From NCBI GenBank assembly GCA_031761405.1, contig JASEVX010000007.1, forward strand, positions 25,136,859 through 25,200,858: a DNA stretch of 64,000 nt. The letters run 5' to 3'. Below, piece by piece: positions 32,654-44,546 of the stretch. The number at the start of each line of letters is the position of its first letter. Positions within the stretch are counted from its first letter, which is position 1. The stretch comes from Serripes groenlandicus (Eukaryota; Mollusca; Bivalvia; Cardiida; Cardiidae). The notes under the pieces are model-generated. The model saw nothing but the letters and a program-made list of their open reading frames with translations, did no database searches and was not told the DNA's origin. A program made the translations under genes and the position numbers.

Positions 32654-35600
32654 ATGTTCAGCCAACTCTCGTATTTTTCTGGTGCAAAGCCAGGTTTGAA
32701 AAGAAAAATCACGAACGATGATGACGGTAAATCTAAATCAAAAAAATACGAGGAACACAGGAAGGAAAGGAAGTTTAGCACTTCTTGGCAGGCTGGGAGA
32801 GATTGGCTCTGTTTTGATTTTGTTACAAATACTATGACTTGTTCTGTATGTAAAGAATTTGGGCAGTCTCAATCTGGAAGTTCCAATAGTAACTTAAAAA
32901 ATCAGAATACCTTCATAATGGGCTGTAGTAACAAAAGATTGTCATCCGTTGTTGACCATGAGTCCAGTAAGAGCCATGCAAATGCTGTGCTGGCTTCTAA
33001 GGCAAAATCAATGCCGACAGCTACGTCAAGTGCTGGCAAAACCCTCACTTTACTCAAGTCTGCAGAGAGACATAGACTGGCATATTTGTTTAGAAATGCG
33101 CATGCTGTCGCCAAACAAAATCGTCCTCTAAGTGATTATACTTGGATGTGTAAACTGGACACTTGTAAAGGCCTTGATGTAGGCAATACATACTTAAATG
33201 AAAAAGCTGCTCTTGTGTTTCTGTCTTCTGTTGCAGAGGTGGAGAAAGAAAAAACAGTAACAATTCTAAAGACGGCACCCTTCTTCTCTATTATGATGGA
33301 TGGAAGTACGGACATTTCGGGGGACGAGCAGGAGACCATCTTCATCCGGACGTCACTGAAAGGCCAGGTCAATGAGAGATTCCTACATATTGGTACTCCA
33401 ACCAGTACATCGTCTAGTGACCTGTTTGACCATGTTCTCGAGACATTTGATCAGTTTGGACTTGACAGAGGTATTTGAATTTGCTTTGAATGTGTTTATA
33501 ATATTAAAAAATTGTCAATAATGATCATATTTGTCGGAAAGGAACCTATGAATATGTAATAAAATACTTAGTAGTATTGGCAGGCTCTTATTTTGCAATG
33601 CTTATTTGTTAAAATATAAAATTGGATAACTGTTGTTAATCTATCAAAAATAATTTATTTCTCGGTATAGGGAAACTGGTTGGTATGGGGAGTGATGGGG
33701 CTTCGAACATGACGGGGGTAAAGTCTGGACTGGCCCAGCGACTTAGGGAGCAGATCAGCGACGAAATTGTGAACATTCACTGTTTATGTCACAGATTGGA
33801 ACTGGCCTTTAGGGATGTTATTAAAAAGTCCAAGGTTTACGATAAGCTTATGACATTGCTAATTGGTCTTCACTATTTTTATAAAAAATCACACAAAAAC
33901 AAGCACGGTCTGTTGAGGGCAATTGATATGCTAGGAGGAAAGGGGGTACTGCCTCCCAAAGTCACTGGAACACGCTGGCTCCCTCACCTGCACAGAGGCA
34001 TTACTTGTTTGGTGAAAACCTTCACAGCTTATGAAGCCCACCTTTCGACTTCCAGCCACCAGAATCCAAAGGCTGAAGGATTATTCAAAATCATGGTTGA
34101 CAAAAATGTTGTGGCATTTATGCTCTTCCTGCAGGTAATTTATTCTGAAACTGTGGTCTTTTTAAATATTATATGTAACTATAAGAAATTGAAATTACAA
34201 GTTTGTTAAGTGCATCAAGGTTACATTTTGTTTTATTTCATAATTATTAGAGCCAGCTTAAGATAATCATCTTTAATTCTTCAACAATGCCAAACTGAAA
34301 TTTGAATCATATAATGTTGTGTTCTTTTTTAGACTGTTCTTGATCCACTCATGAAGCTGTCACTTAAACTACAGAGGACAACTACTTCACTGGCTGATAG
34401 TTTAATGTGGGTAGAGACAACCGTTGAACTTCTTGAAGATTCCAAATCAAGGTAATTAGTTTTTAAAGTGTTTCACAAAAAGTGTGTATACAGTGTTATA
34501 TTATTTAAATTTGACCATAAAATATGGCTTTTATCAGACTATCAACCTTTTAATTTACTATTATTAGTGATAGTGACCAGCTTAAAGAGGTATTGGAATC
34601 TGGGGTCTTGAATGGAGTTAAGCTGAAAGGACCAACCCCTAAAATGGTATACAAAGAGGATTTGATCAATGGTTTAAAGCAAGCTATTGAACACCGTTTC
34701 AAATTGCTTGAAGATGAAAGGAATGTTGTTCAAGCCTCACAGATTTTGAACCTGAGTCATTGGCCAAATGATCCTATCAATATGAGAGGTTAACACATTG
34801 TTCTGCAGTTGCTTTGAAAGACTTATCTTGTTTCTGTTAACAGTTCTGTTGTTTGTTGTTCATGTTATATTAATATTTGTTACAGTTTGTTTGTTTCAGC
34901 AGATGATTATTGATATTATTATGTTACGGATCCCTATAAATTCCATGACTATAAACAATAATAAACATACAATTACATAGTGCAATATTAATATAGCTCT
35001 GTATGAATAATAAGTTGAAGAAATGCAATACAATGTTTTGTCAACAAACTTGGGAGTATATACACTACAGTACTATTAAAATGAAATGAAATCATTTGCT
35101 CATAAATTATCATTTGCATAATAAATTATTTCAGACTTTGGCAATGAAGACATCAAAACTGTTGTAGACCATTACACAAATACCCTGCTTCGGATGAAAG
35201 TCTTCATCCCAGATGAAGTGTTGAATGAGTGGTGCCTGCTAAAAAAAATCCTTACCAAGAGGTTTGTAATTCATACAATGAAGTTTGTACTATGACTGCC
35301 CTTAGTTTATGACAGAATCTGATGTGATCCTAGTTATTCATTCGGTAAATTGTATGTCAATCCAGGGTTTCACCGTTTGTAAGTTCAAATCTCCATCTGA
35401 TCGGATAAAAATATCAGAAACAATCTTTAGCCATGAACCTCCCACTGAATATGTTGAGAACTAGTTGGTGTGTATGATAACAAACTCATAACAAACATTT
35501 TAACAATAATTTAATTTATTATTATCATGAACAAAAGTTATTTTACATACATATCACTTTTATAATTGTACATTGTAGGCATGGATCGAACTTAAAGACG

Positions 35601-36337
35601 TTAGATTGGAGTACACTCCTGACAGTCACAGGTGATGATGGAGATTTCAACAACATTACTATCATAATTGATCTCCTCCTCAGCCTCCCCCCAACCAGCG
35701 TAGCCTGCGAAACAACATTCAGTCAAATGAAACTGATCAAGACAAGCAGGAGGACTAGGCTACGACCATCTACCCTAAATAATCTTCTGCTGGTCAAACT
35801 GGAGTCACCTAAGATAGAAAACTTTGAACCTGAGGATTCTATAAATAAATGGCTGGTGAGGAATAAATTTAGTTTTGAATAACATTAAACATTGAATAAT
35901 CATAATCATCTGTTGTGTTCAGTCACAGTTAACAAATAACACATTTAGCATAAATGCAGTATTATACATCAAGACATATTTCATATAACTAGGAGTAGGT
36001 GCCTGTGTGAGTGATAACAAATACTTTATATGATAACAAATAATTTATATGATAACAAATAATTTATACATAATTTCTCTCTTTCCAGTCCACACCAGGT
36101 AGTAGACGCTCTACATATCATAGAGAGGCTACACAGACAGCAACAGAAGTGGTGTCTGATGATGGCGCCATCGTTAAAGTGACTGTGACTGAAGATTTGG
36201 AAGATGATGTGGAGTCGGACGATGAAGTAGACTCTATTAATATGTTGTGTGGTGGAGACGAGGTTGATTTCATGTGTTATGACCACCAAGACGAACTATT
36301 GAATTTTGAAAAAATATTGTTTTATGCTAGAGATTGA
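32654..36337 (+). CDS. hAT transposase, ZNF862/KIAA1586-like, seven exons, intact
   Basis: Coding exons 32654-33470, 33671-34134, 34333-34451, 34568-34788, 35135-35261, 35579-35855 and 36089-36337. All introns are GT-AG, phases match throughout, total 2274 nt (757 residues plus TGA). Domains: lysine-rich N-terminus; BED/TTF-type zinc finger C63-X2-C66...H102-X5-H108; RNase H-like core with D216 ('IMMDGSTD'), D281 ('GMGSDGASNM') and the C310-L-C-H313 motif; C-terminal hAT dimerisation region with catalytic E627 ('ACETTFSQMK', then 'RTRLRPSTLNNLLLVKL'); acidic tail. In hAT transposases these residues cut and join DNA at the terminal repeats; it should act in the nucleus on this element's own ends. 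ATG 32654 is the first in frame before 'FSQLSYFSGAKPGLKRK'. ZNF862-like proteins in vertebrates derive from such transposases, but here terminal repeats and target duplication show a transposon gene rather than a domesticated one. Confidence 0.93.
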
Positions 36338-36346
36338 TGACACATA

Positions 36347-36362
36347 TGTGAAATAAAATTAT
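36347..36362 (+). terminator. Polyadenylation signal of the hAT transposase gene
   Basis: 'TGTGAAATAAAATTATAA' places AATAAA about 14 bp after the TGA. Confidence 0.65.
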
Positions 36363-36501
36363 AATGAATCTATTGATGTCTTTTTCCTGTTATTTGGTTG
36401 GTTATTACTTTTGTTGTGATTTACTTTCGGACTGACAGAAAATGTCTCGGACTGACAGAAAATGTATGTCTGTCAGTCCGAAGGACCTGTGGACTCAAAA
36501 A

Positions 36502-36524
36502 GTTTTCGCGTAGCCTGTAATGCC
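36502..36524 (-). repeat. hAT right terminal inverted repeat and target-site duplication
   Basis: GTTTTCGCGTAGCCT (36502-36516) then GTAATGCC (36517-36524), matching the left end exactly. Confidence 0.97.
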
Positions 36525-36539
36525 GCTTTTATCACTAAG

Positions 36540-38500
36540 AAAACAAGAGGGCCAAGATGGCCCTAAATCGATCAACTGAATGATAGTTAATTAGAAGCAA
36601 ATATTTAACTGCAAATATCTGTGAAAATTTGATCAGGAGTTCAAATACAACTGCAAGGAGTGGACACTCAGTTAAAGAAATAGTTTATCAGTAAAAGCCA
36701 TTTTTATCTTGAAATCTAACAAGAGCTTTCTCAATTTCTGATGCTACAGCAACAAAGGTTCTACACAGAATGCAAGTCTTTGAACAATTTTAAAAGAGGA
36801 CCATCAAAGGAACATTCCTGTGAAGTAACGTTGAAATTGGTCAAGTGGAATGGTAGGAGTTGTCATTTGTAGCTAAAAGTTCAATTTACCCCTTTTGTGA
36901 TGATGCGAGGTTACTATGATTTTGTAACCAATCAAAACGGCTTGAACAAATTAAATGTACAGGATCACTGAAGTAGGATTTATATTCAATTTCCTTAATA
37001 TCAGACAAGAACTTAAAACAAGATCGCTCACCTGATTAAGAACTTCAATAGTTTTCAAAGTTTTATACTCTATACATATAAGGAAAACAAGCAACCCTCT
37101 CTGATGGCCATGTTTTTCAACGGATCGGGTTTATTTGAACATCCTTGGTAGAAAGTCACCCAAGAAACATTTGTGCCAAATTATTTTTAAATCGGGCGGG
37201 TGCTTTTGGACAAGAAGATTTTTAAAGATATTACAATGCACATATTAGGAAAACAAGCCCCGCCCCTGGCGGCTAAGTTTTTCAATGGATCGGATTAATT
37301 TGAACAATCTTGGTAGAAGGCCAAGGAACATTTGTGCAAAATTATCTTTAAATCGGGCCAATACTTTTGGACAAGAAGATTTTTAAAGATTTTACAATGC
37401 ACATAAAAGGACAAGCTCCGCCCCCTGGCGGACATGTTTTTCAACGGATCGGAAATATTTGAACAGTCTTTGTAAAGGGTGCCCCAAGGAACATTTGTGC
37501 ACAATAATTTTCAAATCGGGCCAGTACTTTTGGACAAGAAGATTTTTAAAGTTTTAACAATGCAAATATAAGGAAAACAAGCTCCGCCCCCTGGCGGCCA
37601 TGTTTTTCAACGGATTGGAAATATTTGAACAATCTTGGTAAAGGGTGCCCAAAGGAATATTTGTGCAAAATAATTTTCAAATTGGGCTTATACTTTTGGA
37701 CAAGAAGATAGCGGCTATGTTTTTTAACAGATCGGAAATATTTGAACAATCTTGGTGAAAAATAATTTTCAAATCGGGCCAGTACTTTTGGACAAGAAGA
37801 TTTTTTAAGTTTTAACAATTCACATATAAGGAAAACAAGCTTCGCTCCCTGGCGGCCATGTTTTTCAATGGATCGGAAATATTTGAACAATCTTGGTAAA
37901 GGGTGCCCCAACGAACATTTGTGCAAAATAATTTTCAAATTGGGCCAGTACTTTTGGACAAGAAGATTTTTAAAATTTTAACAATGCACATATAAGGAAA
38001 ACAGGCTCCGCACCCTGGCGGCCATGTTTTTCAACCGATCGGAAATATTTGAACAGTCTTGGTAAAGGGTGCCCCAATGTACATTTGTGCAAAATAATTC
38101 TCAAATCGGGCCAGTACTTTTGGACAAGAAGATTTTTAAAGTTTTAACAATGCACATATAAGGAAAATAAACTCCGCCCCCCTGGCGGCCATGTTTTTCA
38201 ACGGATCGAAAATATTTGAACAATCTTGGTAGAGGGTACCCCATGGAACATTTGTGCAAAATTTTCCCCTTTTCTGTTGCCGCAGCAACCAAAGTTCTCG
38301 ATGGATTTTAAATCTTTGAACAGTTTTGAAAGAGGTCCTCCAAAGGAACATTCCTGTGAAGTTTGGTTGAAATTGGTCAAGTGGTTAAGGAGGAGATGAT
38401 CTAAATGTCTTAATGTTAACGACGGACGACAGACGCCGGACGGACAAAAAGTGATCAGAATAGCTCACCTTGAGCCTTTGGCTCTAGGTGATCTAAAAAC
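36540..38500 (+). repeat. GGGCCATGATGGCCC-family copy with expanded ~165-bp array
   Basis: Head 'AACAAGAGGGCCAAGATGGC' at 36540; tail 'GACGGACGACAGACGCCGGA' to 'TAGCTCACCTTGAGCC' near 38415-38480. Between them lie about eight units of 160-170 bp, each with 'TTTTGGACAAGAAGATTTTT', 'CAAGCTCCGCCCCCTGGCGG' and 'GGAACATTTGTGCAAAAT'. Repeated minus-strand frames over it are products of the array. Confidence 0.9.
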
Positions 38501-39950
38501 AGGGGCGCTCCTGTTACATGGGTAAGTTACCAGTACTATTGGTCATTTATCCTGACAACATCCAGTCAGTCGTAATGCTAACCCGCAACCCTGAGCGCCA
38601 AGGATGGCACCCATTACATGTACTAAAATTTCAAAGTCTTTGGTATGACCCGATGAGGACGCTCTTCCACTATACCACCAACGCTGCACTAAGACTACTA
38701 ATCATCTAATGAGCATGCATTAAGATTGGAACTCTTTTCTGAGAAACCTCTCTAGTTATAATAATTTGATTATTCTCCTCGAGCGTGGATTAAAAGTAGT
38801 TATACATTAGCGGCGGCGTCTATCGAGTGTGGGTCTTATTGCCACTCCGCTCGAAAGTTCTACAAATGACCTAATTCCTTTATATATCAGAAAATATGTT
38901 TCTTACAATGGTATGATTGTAAAATAATTTACATCAAAATAATAATTTATGACTTATGAGTCTCGCAGTCATGACTGGTAAAATGCCCTGATATCTACGT
39001 TACGAAATCGACAAAGCTTATGGTAATACTCTTCCCAGTACAGCTATGAAGTTTATGTACATCGTTTTTGTGGCGATTGGTTTGACAATCGCCACAATGC
39101 TAACAGAAACAACAACAACGAAAAATATTTACATAGTCGGTTTTGAACAATCGGTTTCCTTACTGCAAACTAATTTACTCACATCCGTTATAGTTCCATC
39201 ATTGATACAGAGACGTGAATAATGATGTCAGTGCTACTTTGGTACCGGATTGTTACTAATATTTGAATTTTATCGAGACATTATCTACATAGAGTTAAAA
39301 TATGTAAATATCATCTTCGTCATGATTGGGCAGATAATAAATATCATTGCGCGTTCTGCCTTGCAAATAACGGCAAATAACTTGATGATACTCAAATCTG
39401 GAAATTCCAAAAGGTTCTATAAATAGCTCGCGAGACTGGTGTTCTTAAATCTCAATATTATAAACGCTTTATTTTGTAGTTGTTTAAATATATGAAAGCG
39501 TCTAGATGATAAGACTGGTTTACAAAGGTTTAAAGGACACACGATGTCAGTGTATACACGTCTGCACGTTCTAGAGTCAATTAGCAATCAATGCTGAAAG
39601 TGTAGCCTAATTTAGTTTGGAGATCAAGCATTATAATATATGCCTATATTTTTATAAATTGAACAGTTTGGCAAATAGTGAAATTGTGCTTTTTGAGCAT
39701 GTTTTGAGTTTGTTTTTTGCAATCACATTATTCGAAGCAGATTAACAACCTCAGCGACATATAAATACACTGTGTTTATATGTCTCTGATAACCCTCAAT
39801 CATGCAATGTAAGGGACTAAATTGAACAGACCTGTTTAATACCGGACATCATTGAAACAAACACCAAACTAATGGATACTGTTTTCTCTCCTTTCTTGAT
39901 AATTTAGTCATTTCTAAAGTGTAATTGCTTTGGAAGATTGTTGTGTGGAG
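38501..39950. other. No gene; promoter-like TATA near 39418 and small hairpin near 39070
   Basis: 39070-39096 forms a hairpin (GTGGCGATTG...CAATCGCCAC). 'GGTTCTATAAATAGCTCGCG' at about 39413 has a good TATA with an initiator-spaced 'GAGACTGGTGTTC' downstream, but no gene follows that I recognise. Confidence 0.4.
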
Positions 39951-39954
39951 TACT

Positions 39955-40056
39955 GGTGTGAGAAAACCTGGAAATGCATGAGTAGGTGAACTGGCCGCCG
40001 TGATATAACTGAGAAATTGTTAAAAACGGCGTTAAACCCCAATCAATCAATCAATC
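39955..40056 (+). mobile_element. SINE 3' end (5'-truncated)
   Basis: 'GGTGAACTGGCCGCCGTGAT', 'AAAACGGCGTTAAACCCC' and (AATC)4 at 40039-40055. Same 3' domain as the SINE at 22640-22925; no tRNA head. Confidence 0.8.
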
Positions 40057-40424
40057 TAAAGTGTAAAAAATATTTTATCTTAATATGGCCTAGCGACCTG
40101 GTGATAAACATGTGATTACCCGAACAATTTAGATTACAAATAGCCATTCTAATGTGCTAAAACTAGATTTTTCATAACTTTGGAATGGCCTAATTTTGAA
40201 CACATCATGACCAATTTCAGAACCTAACTAAAAAATCACCAAGACAACATTCTGGCAACCTAACATTATTCTACTGTCAAAAGATGCAGGGTTGATACAT
40301 TCTCAAATATACCCGCACCAGAGTCATCGCAAGCCCTACACCGATATACTGCTTGTTACTTTGCAGGATTTTCCATACGATCGCCACTACAGCAAAATGT
40401 AAATATCCAATGCCATTACGAAAA

Positions 40425-40985
40425 CAGTTTTAATCCTATTTCGAAACAGATGAAAGAGTAACGTAAGTATCATATGTTTTTCTTATTCATTAAGGCATAT
40501 TTTTCATAGTTGAAATGATATTCATACTTTAAACTCAGAACAAGTTTAAAATCATCAATATATAACTATAATTAAGACACTTCTCAGTTTCGCAAAGTTC
40601 GTAGTCCAGGTAACGTAGGTATCATCGCTATTCATACCTAACTCTACATATTAATTGATAAATAAGTCTCAACAATGAACTATTTAATGATAATGTAATT
40701 AAAATAGTAATTGAATCTAATCTTTTAAAGTCGTTAAGAAGAGTGTGTTAATCCTATAGTGAAAGAGATGAAATTGTAACGTAAATATCGTTATTTTGTC
40801 ATATTCATTTATGCATGTTTTTGCTAAGAAAACTATTTTTTTTATATACTTCAATTATAAACCCAGAACAAGTTTAAAATCATTAACATGGAACTTCAAT
40901 TAACTAGCTTAACATTTTCACCCAATTTTGTATATACGTAGTCCAGGTAACGTATGTTTCATCACTTTTCATACTGCTCAGACAC
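40425..40985. repeat. ~310-bp tandem duplication carrying GTAACGTAGGTATC motifs
   Basis: 40432-40645 and 40742-40980 align over 'TTAATCCTAT', 'AGATGAAA..GTAACGTAA', 'CAGAACAAGTTTAAAATCAT' and 'GTAGTCCAGGTAACGTA'. Each copy holds two versions of the 14-bp motif (40458, 40610; 40776, 40947). Confidence 0.8.
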
Positions 40986-40997
40986 GTCAGCCATGAA

Positions 40998-43900
40998 CTA
41001 TTTGTCCTTTTCAGATAATTTAAACAACCTTTTTGATTTCCCTGTTTGCTGCGGTACTTCTAATTTCTTTAAAATACTGTCCCTGTTCATCCAAAGAACA
41101 TCCTCTCTCTTCAGCCACTTGTACAATTCCTTCGCCTTTTCCATGAAACTAACTTGGCAGTCGCCCGCCCTCATCAATATATATTTCTTCAACTTTTCCA
41201 ACGTAAATTCTGTTTTCATATATTGCTGACACGAAATCGCCTTCTAAACGATCATCAAATACTTGTGAGGTTTTCGTGATTTGTTAAACGATTGTATTTG
41301 TTTCATTCGTGTTCGTGTCATGGTCAGTATTCACACCATCGCCAGCAGTCTGAACTTGGTTTTCTACTGACTTTGCACATTTGGTGACTTTTTCTGCGAT
41401 CATGCAGTTTTCGTCCGTCCGTCACAAAACTTGGCAGATGAGCAAAGTTGGCAATATCATGATGTTACCTTGGTTTTAAATAGCAAAGTTTCTTTTTTGC
41501 GACTAACGCCTATGCGTGTAATTTCACTGTGTTCCGTTCCGGCTTTATCTTGAGTGCGGAAAAGACGGACTGTTTTCTCTCACATGCCTCTTTATCAACA
41601 AAAACGAAATAAACCTCCTACATGGTTGATTTGTTCGCCCAATTATAAAAATCCTCTTCATCCGCCATTCGTTTTGTTGTGCCCCCTAGACCGTCACAAG
41701 CACTCTTGCCGTGACCGGCTTCGAACTAGTTCCACCTGGCGCCACATCCATGCAGGGTTGTATGGTAAGCAAGCACGTGGAAAATATACCGATTTCTATA
41801 TTGGCTTGACTGTCCAGTAGTGAACCATTTGCAAATTCGAAACATTTTTTAGCTCACCTGAGCTTTGCTCAAGGCGAGTTATTGTGATCGCCTTTTGTCC
41901 GGCGTCCTTCGTGCGTCAATTTCTTCTCCTCAGTAACCAGTTGGTCAATTTGGATGAAACTTCACAGAAAGCATCCTCTCAATGACCTCACCAGAATTCC
42001 TTCCAATTTTTGGGATCCATGGCAACGAAACCGAAAAAACTTCAAAATTCTTCAAATCCCAAACTGGTTGGCAGATTTTCAAATAATTTTGTAGAAATGT
42101 TCCTTGGATGACCCTCTATCAGATTCCTTCAAGCCATGTTGATTGGTCGAAAAACATGGCCGCCAGGGGGGCGGGGCTATTTTGCCTTATATGGCTATAG
42201 TGAAAACTTAAAAAATCTTCTCCTCCGAAAGTGTCAGGCCGATTTTCAAATAATTTTGTAGAAATGTTCCTTGGGTGACCCTCTATCAGATTCCTTCAAG
42301 CCATGTTGATTGGTCGAAAAACATGGCCGCCAGGGGGGCGGGGCTATAGTGAAAACTTAAAAAATCTTCTCCTTCATAAGTGTCAGGCCGATTTTCAAAT
42401 AATTTTGTAGAAATGTTCCTTAAGTGACCCACTATCAGATTCCTTCAAGCCATATTGATTGGTCGAAAACCATGTCCGCCAGTGGGCAGGGCTAGTTTGC
42501 CTTATATGGCTATAGTGAAAACTTAAAAAATCTTCTCCTCAAAAAGTGTCTAGCCGATTTTCAAATAATTTTGTAGAAATGTTCCTAGGGTGACCCTCTA
42601 TTAGATTCCTTCAAGCCAAGTTGATTGGTCGGAAACTATGGCTGCCAGGGGGCGGGGCTTATATAGCTAAAGTGAAGAAAAAATCGGGTGAGCGATTCCA
42701 GGGCCATCATGGCCCTCTTGTCTTGATTTCTGGTATGATTTGATCGAAAATGTTGCCACTGTGCTCGCAGAATGGTGCATTGTGTTCGAAACAACAACAT
42801 AACTCTTGTGTTGCAGAGTGTCGTTCTTCCGGAAATATACGACAACATGAATTCTTCATGTGAAACCTCTGTCTCTACTACCATTGTTTTCTTCATCTTG
42901 GTTTCTAATTCTACCACGCCTTGAACTTGACATTTGTCTTCTCAGTAGAAGTAGTCTCGACAAACAAATTTGCATTAGTGTCTTTATGCATGCATATGTT
43001 TTCAGGGTTTTCACTTACTTTGATGCATCATTTTCTCATTGCTTGAACTTTAAAGCCATGTTTTTTTTGTGTTTCAGACATTGGCACGAATTTCTTGAGA
43101 TGAAACGCGCCAATAACATATATTTCGGTCGCAACCTACAAAATGTTGCAAGAGACACTTTTAATTCTGGATTCTCTGCCAAATAAAATTGATGCAGATT
43201 TTGCATATAATCTGTTAGAACCTTTGTCTGCCGACCCTGTTAACGTCACTTTTTCCTGGTTGATCTCGGCAATTATCTTCTCTACCAAGAAACTCCTTAA
43301 TCTTCTTTGATACTATCTTTGAAATGCTCCTCCTTTTCTCCACATTAGATCGAAGAATTTTGGACTTCGATGTTGATAATGATCTTCGTGATAATCCTAT
43401 GGTCTTGCTAATGCCCTTCATGCATCGGTACTTTTTAGCAACTTGTCCCGCTACCATTTTGTGTATGTCTTTGCATCCTTTCATTTCTTCAACTAACACA
43501 TTTGTTAATAACAGTTTCCTAAATACCGTTTTTTTACGGCGTGGTGTCAGCTTTAATTGTTCAGTTTCTCTTTTTGCCTGGCTTTTCGGGGACATGTTCA
43601 ATGCGGTTGCAATTGGAACTTTATCTGTCAACTTCTTAGCCATAGCTTTCTTCATTCTCTCAACTTGCTTCGACTTTGTGCGAAACTTTCTTTCTAAATC
43701 ATTCCTTTACTGTTTAAGTTGAACAATTGCCTTATATGCTTTGGCTAAAGCACGAGCCCTTTGCTTTCTTTGCACCACTCGCTCGTCCAGCCATATGTAC
43801 TGCTGGCAATCGTACAATCATTTTATCATTTACAGGAGAGTTCCTTGTACTATCATTTCCAGAGTCCCCTTTACTGCCAAATCCACTTCATGACGGTTCT

Positions 43901-44130
43901 TCGTCGCTTGATTCTCGAACATGCAGTAGTTCCTTCTTCCTAGTTCGTGAAAGCCGGTTTCGCATTTTCATCTTCTTATTTCTTTCATATAGTTTTCTAC
44001 TACTCAACTCTTTGGCTGGGACGTAGTACCCTCTTACTCGTTGACGTTCTTTTCGTAAGAACTCTTCTCCCAGTTTATCTTTCTTGTGCTGCCTATACTC
44101 CCTTTGTAGTTCGGCCCTAGACTTCCCCAT
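40998..44130 (-). pseudogene. Uncharacterised bivalve-expanded multigene-family member, decayed and interrupted
   Basis: Minus strand, from ATG at 44130: 'MGKSRAELQREYRQHKKDKL', 'ERQRVRGYYVPAKELS' and 'RKLYERNKKMKMRNRLSRTR', a basic N-terminus. After frameshifts come 'RARALAKAYKAIVQLKQ', a stop, and the open frame 43655-43215 with 'LTPRRKKTVFRKLLLTNVLV', 'KMVAGQVAKKYRCMKGISKT' and 'FLGREDNCRDQPGKSD'. Then 'SLATFCRLRPKYMLL' and 'CQCLKHK' near 43175-43060, and 'VVETEVSHEEF' near 42880. The frame is cut at 42722 by a dispersed repeat and resumes with 'EGDFVSAIYENRIYVGKVEE' near 41260 and 'CQVSFMEKAKELYKW' to 'KKLEVPQQTGK' (41165-41000). I know this order of motifs from a large, unnamed bivalve/cnidarian family. 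Several frameshifts and a stop make this a pseudogene. Whether the family is transposon-borne is open; see the flanking 14-bp motif. Confidence 0.6.
41852..42722 (-). repeat. Full-length GGGCCATGATGGCCC repeat inserted in the pseudogene
   Basis: On the plus strand it runs from 'TTTTTAGCTCACCTGAGCTT' (41850) to 'CAGGGCCATCATGGCCCTCT' (42700), so it is the reverse orientation of most other copies. Four internal ~165-bp units are unusually similar to each other ('TTTTCAAATAATTTTGTAGA', 'ATGTTCCTTGGGTGACCCTC'). Confidence 0.92.
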
Positions 44131-44513
44131 CCTACAAAGATATATGAAATATGCTTAAGTAACATAAGTATGATACATTCGTTACCACCGACTAATGACA
44201 TGTACTGCCCTTTCAATAGCATACGTATTTAAATAAATTAAAAAAGCAAACACTGGAAGGCGTGTTTTTACATCCCTTTTGTTAAATTGTCAAGTTACAT
44301 ATTAGAAAAAGTTGAACATTCGCTTTTATCTATAATAACTTGCACAACTGACTTACACAATATATCTATCGGTTCAGTCAAAGTACATTTACATTAATAT
44401 ATTTGTATAAAAATTAGTTTTTCGTAGAAAAACAAGTCCTTATTGTTCATAACATTCCATTTCAATGTTTATTTAGTAAGAAAAAGGCAGTAAAATGTGA
44501 CCACATTGTATAT

Positions 44514-44546
44514 GATACCTACGTTACATGCAGTAACGTAGGTATC
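44514..44546. repeat. Perfect 14-bp palindrome GATACCTACGTTAC / GTAACGTAGGTATC
   Basis: Arms 44514-44527 and 44533-44546 with a 5-bp loop. Another copy (GTGACGTAAGTATC) is at 44862-44875. Same motif as in the tandem duplication at 40425-40985. Confidence 0.95.

Larger units (their letters stand above)
32086..36516 (+). mobile_element. Complete, apparently autonomous hAT transposon (4431 bp)
   Basis: 15-bp perfect terminal inverted repeats (AGGCTACGCGAAAAC at 32086-32100; its complement at 36502-36516) and identical 8-bp flanks. Subterminal regions are rich in GGACCG/CGGTCC and GTCAGTCCG motifs: several at 32101-32180 and, at the right, 'CGGACTGACAGAAAATG' twice followed by its inverse 'CTGTCAGTCCGAAG' (36427-36483). 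These probably serve transposase binding. One spliced gene occupies the interior, with its own promoter-like module and an AATAAA at 36351. Perfect ends, a perfect target duplication and an undamaged reading frame indicate a recent insertion; it landed in a TTTTAGCTCG-type repeat. Confidence 0.96.

Noticed and set aside
37295..38380. Repeated minus-strand frames with 'KHGRQGAELVFLI'
   Set aside because: Translation of the ~165-bp array; the same phrase recurs with each unit.
43324..44026. Hydrophobic plus-strand frames of 99-132 codons
   Set aside because: Antisense of the basic multigene-family pseudogene, whose motifs are on the minus strand.
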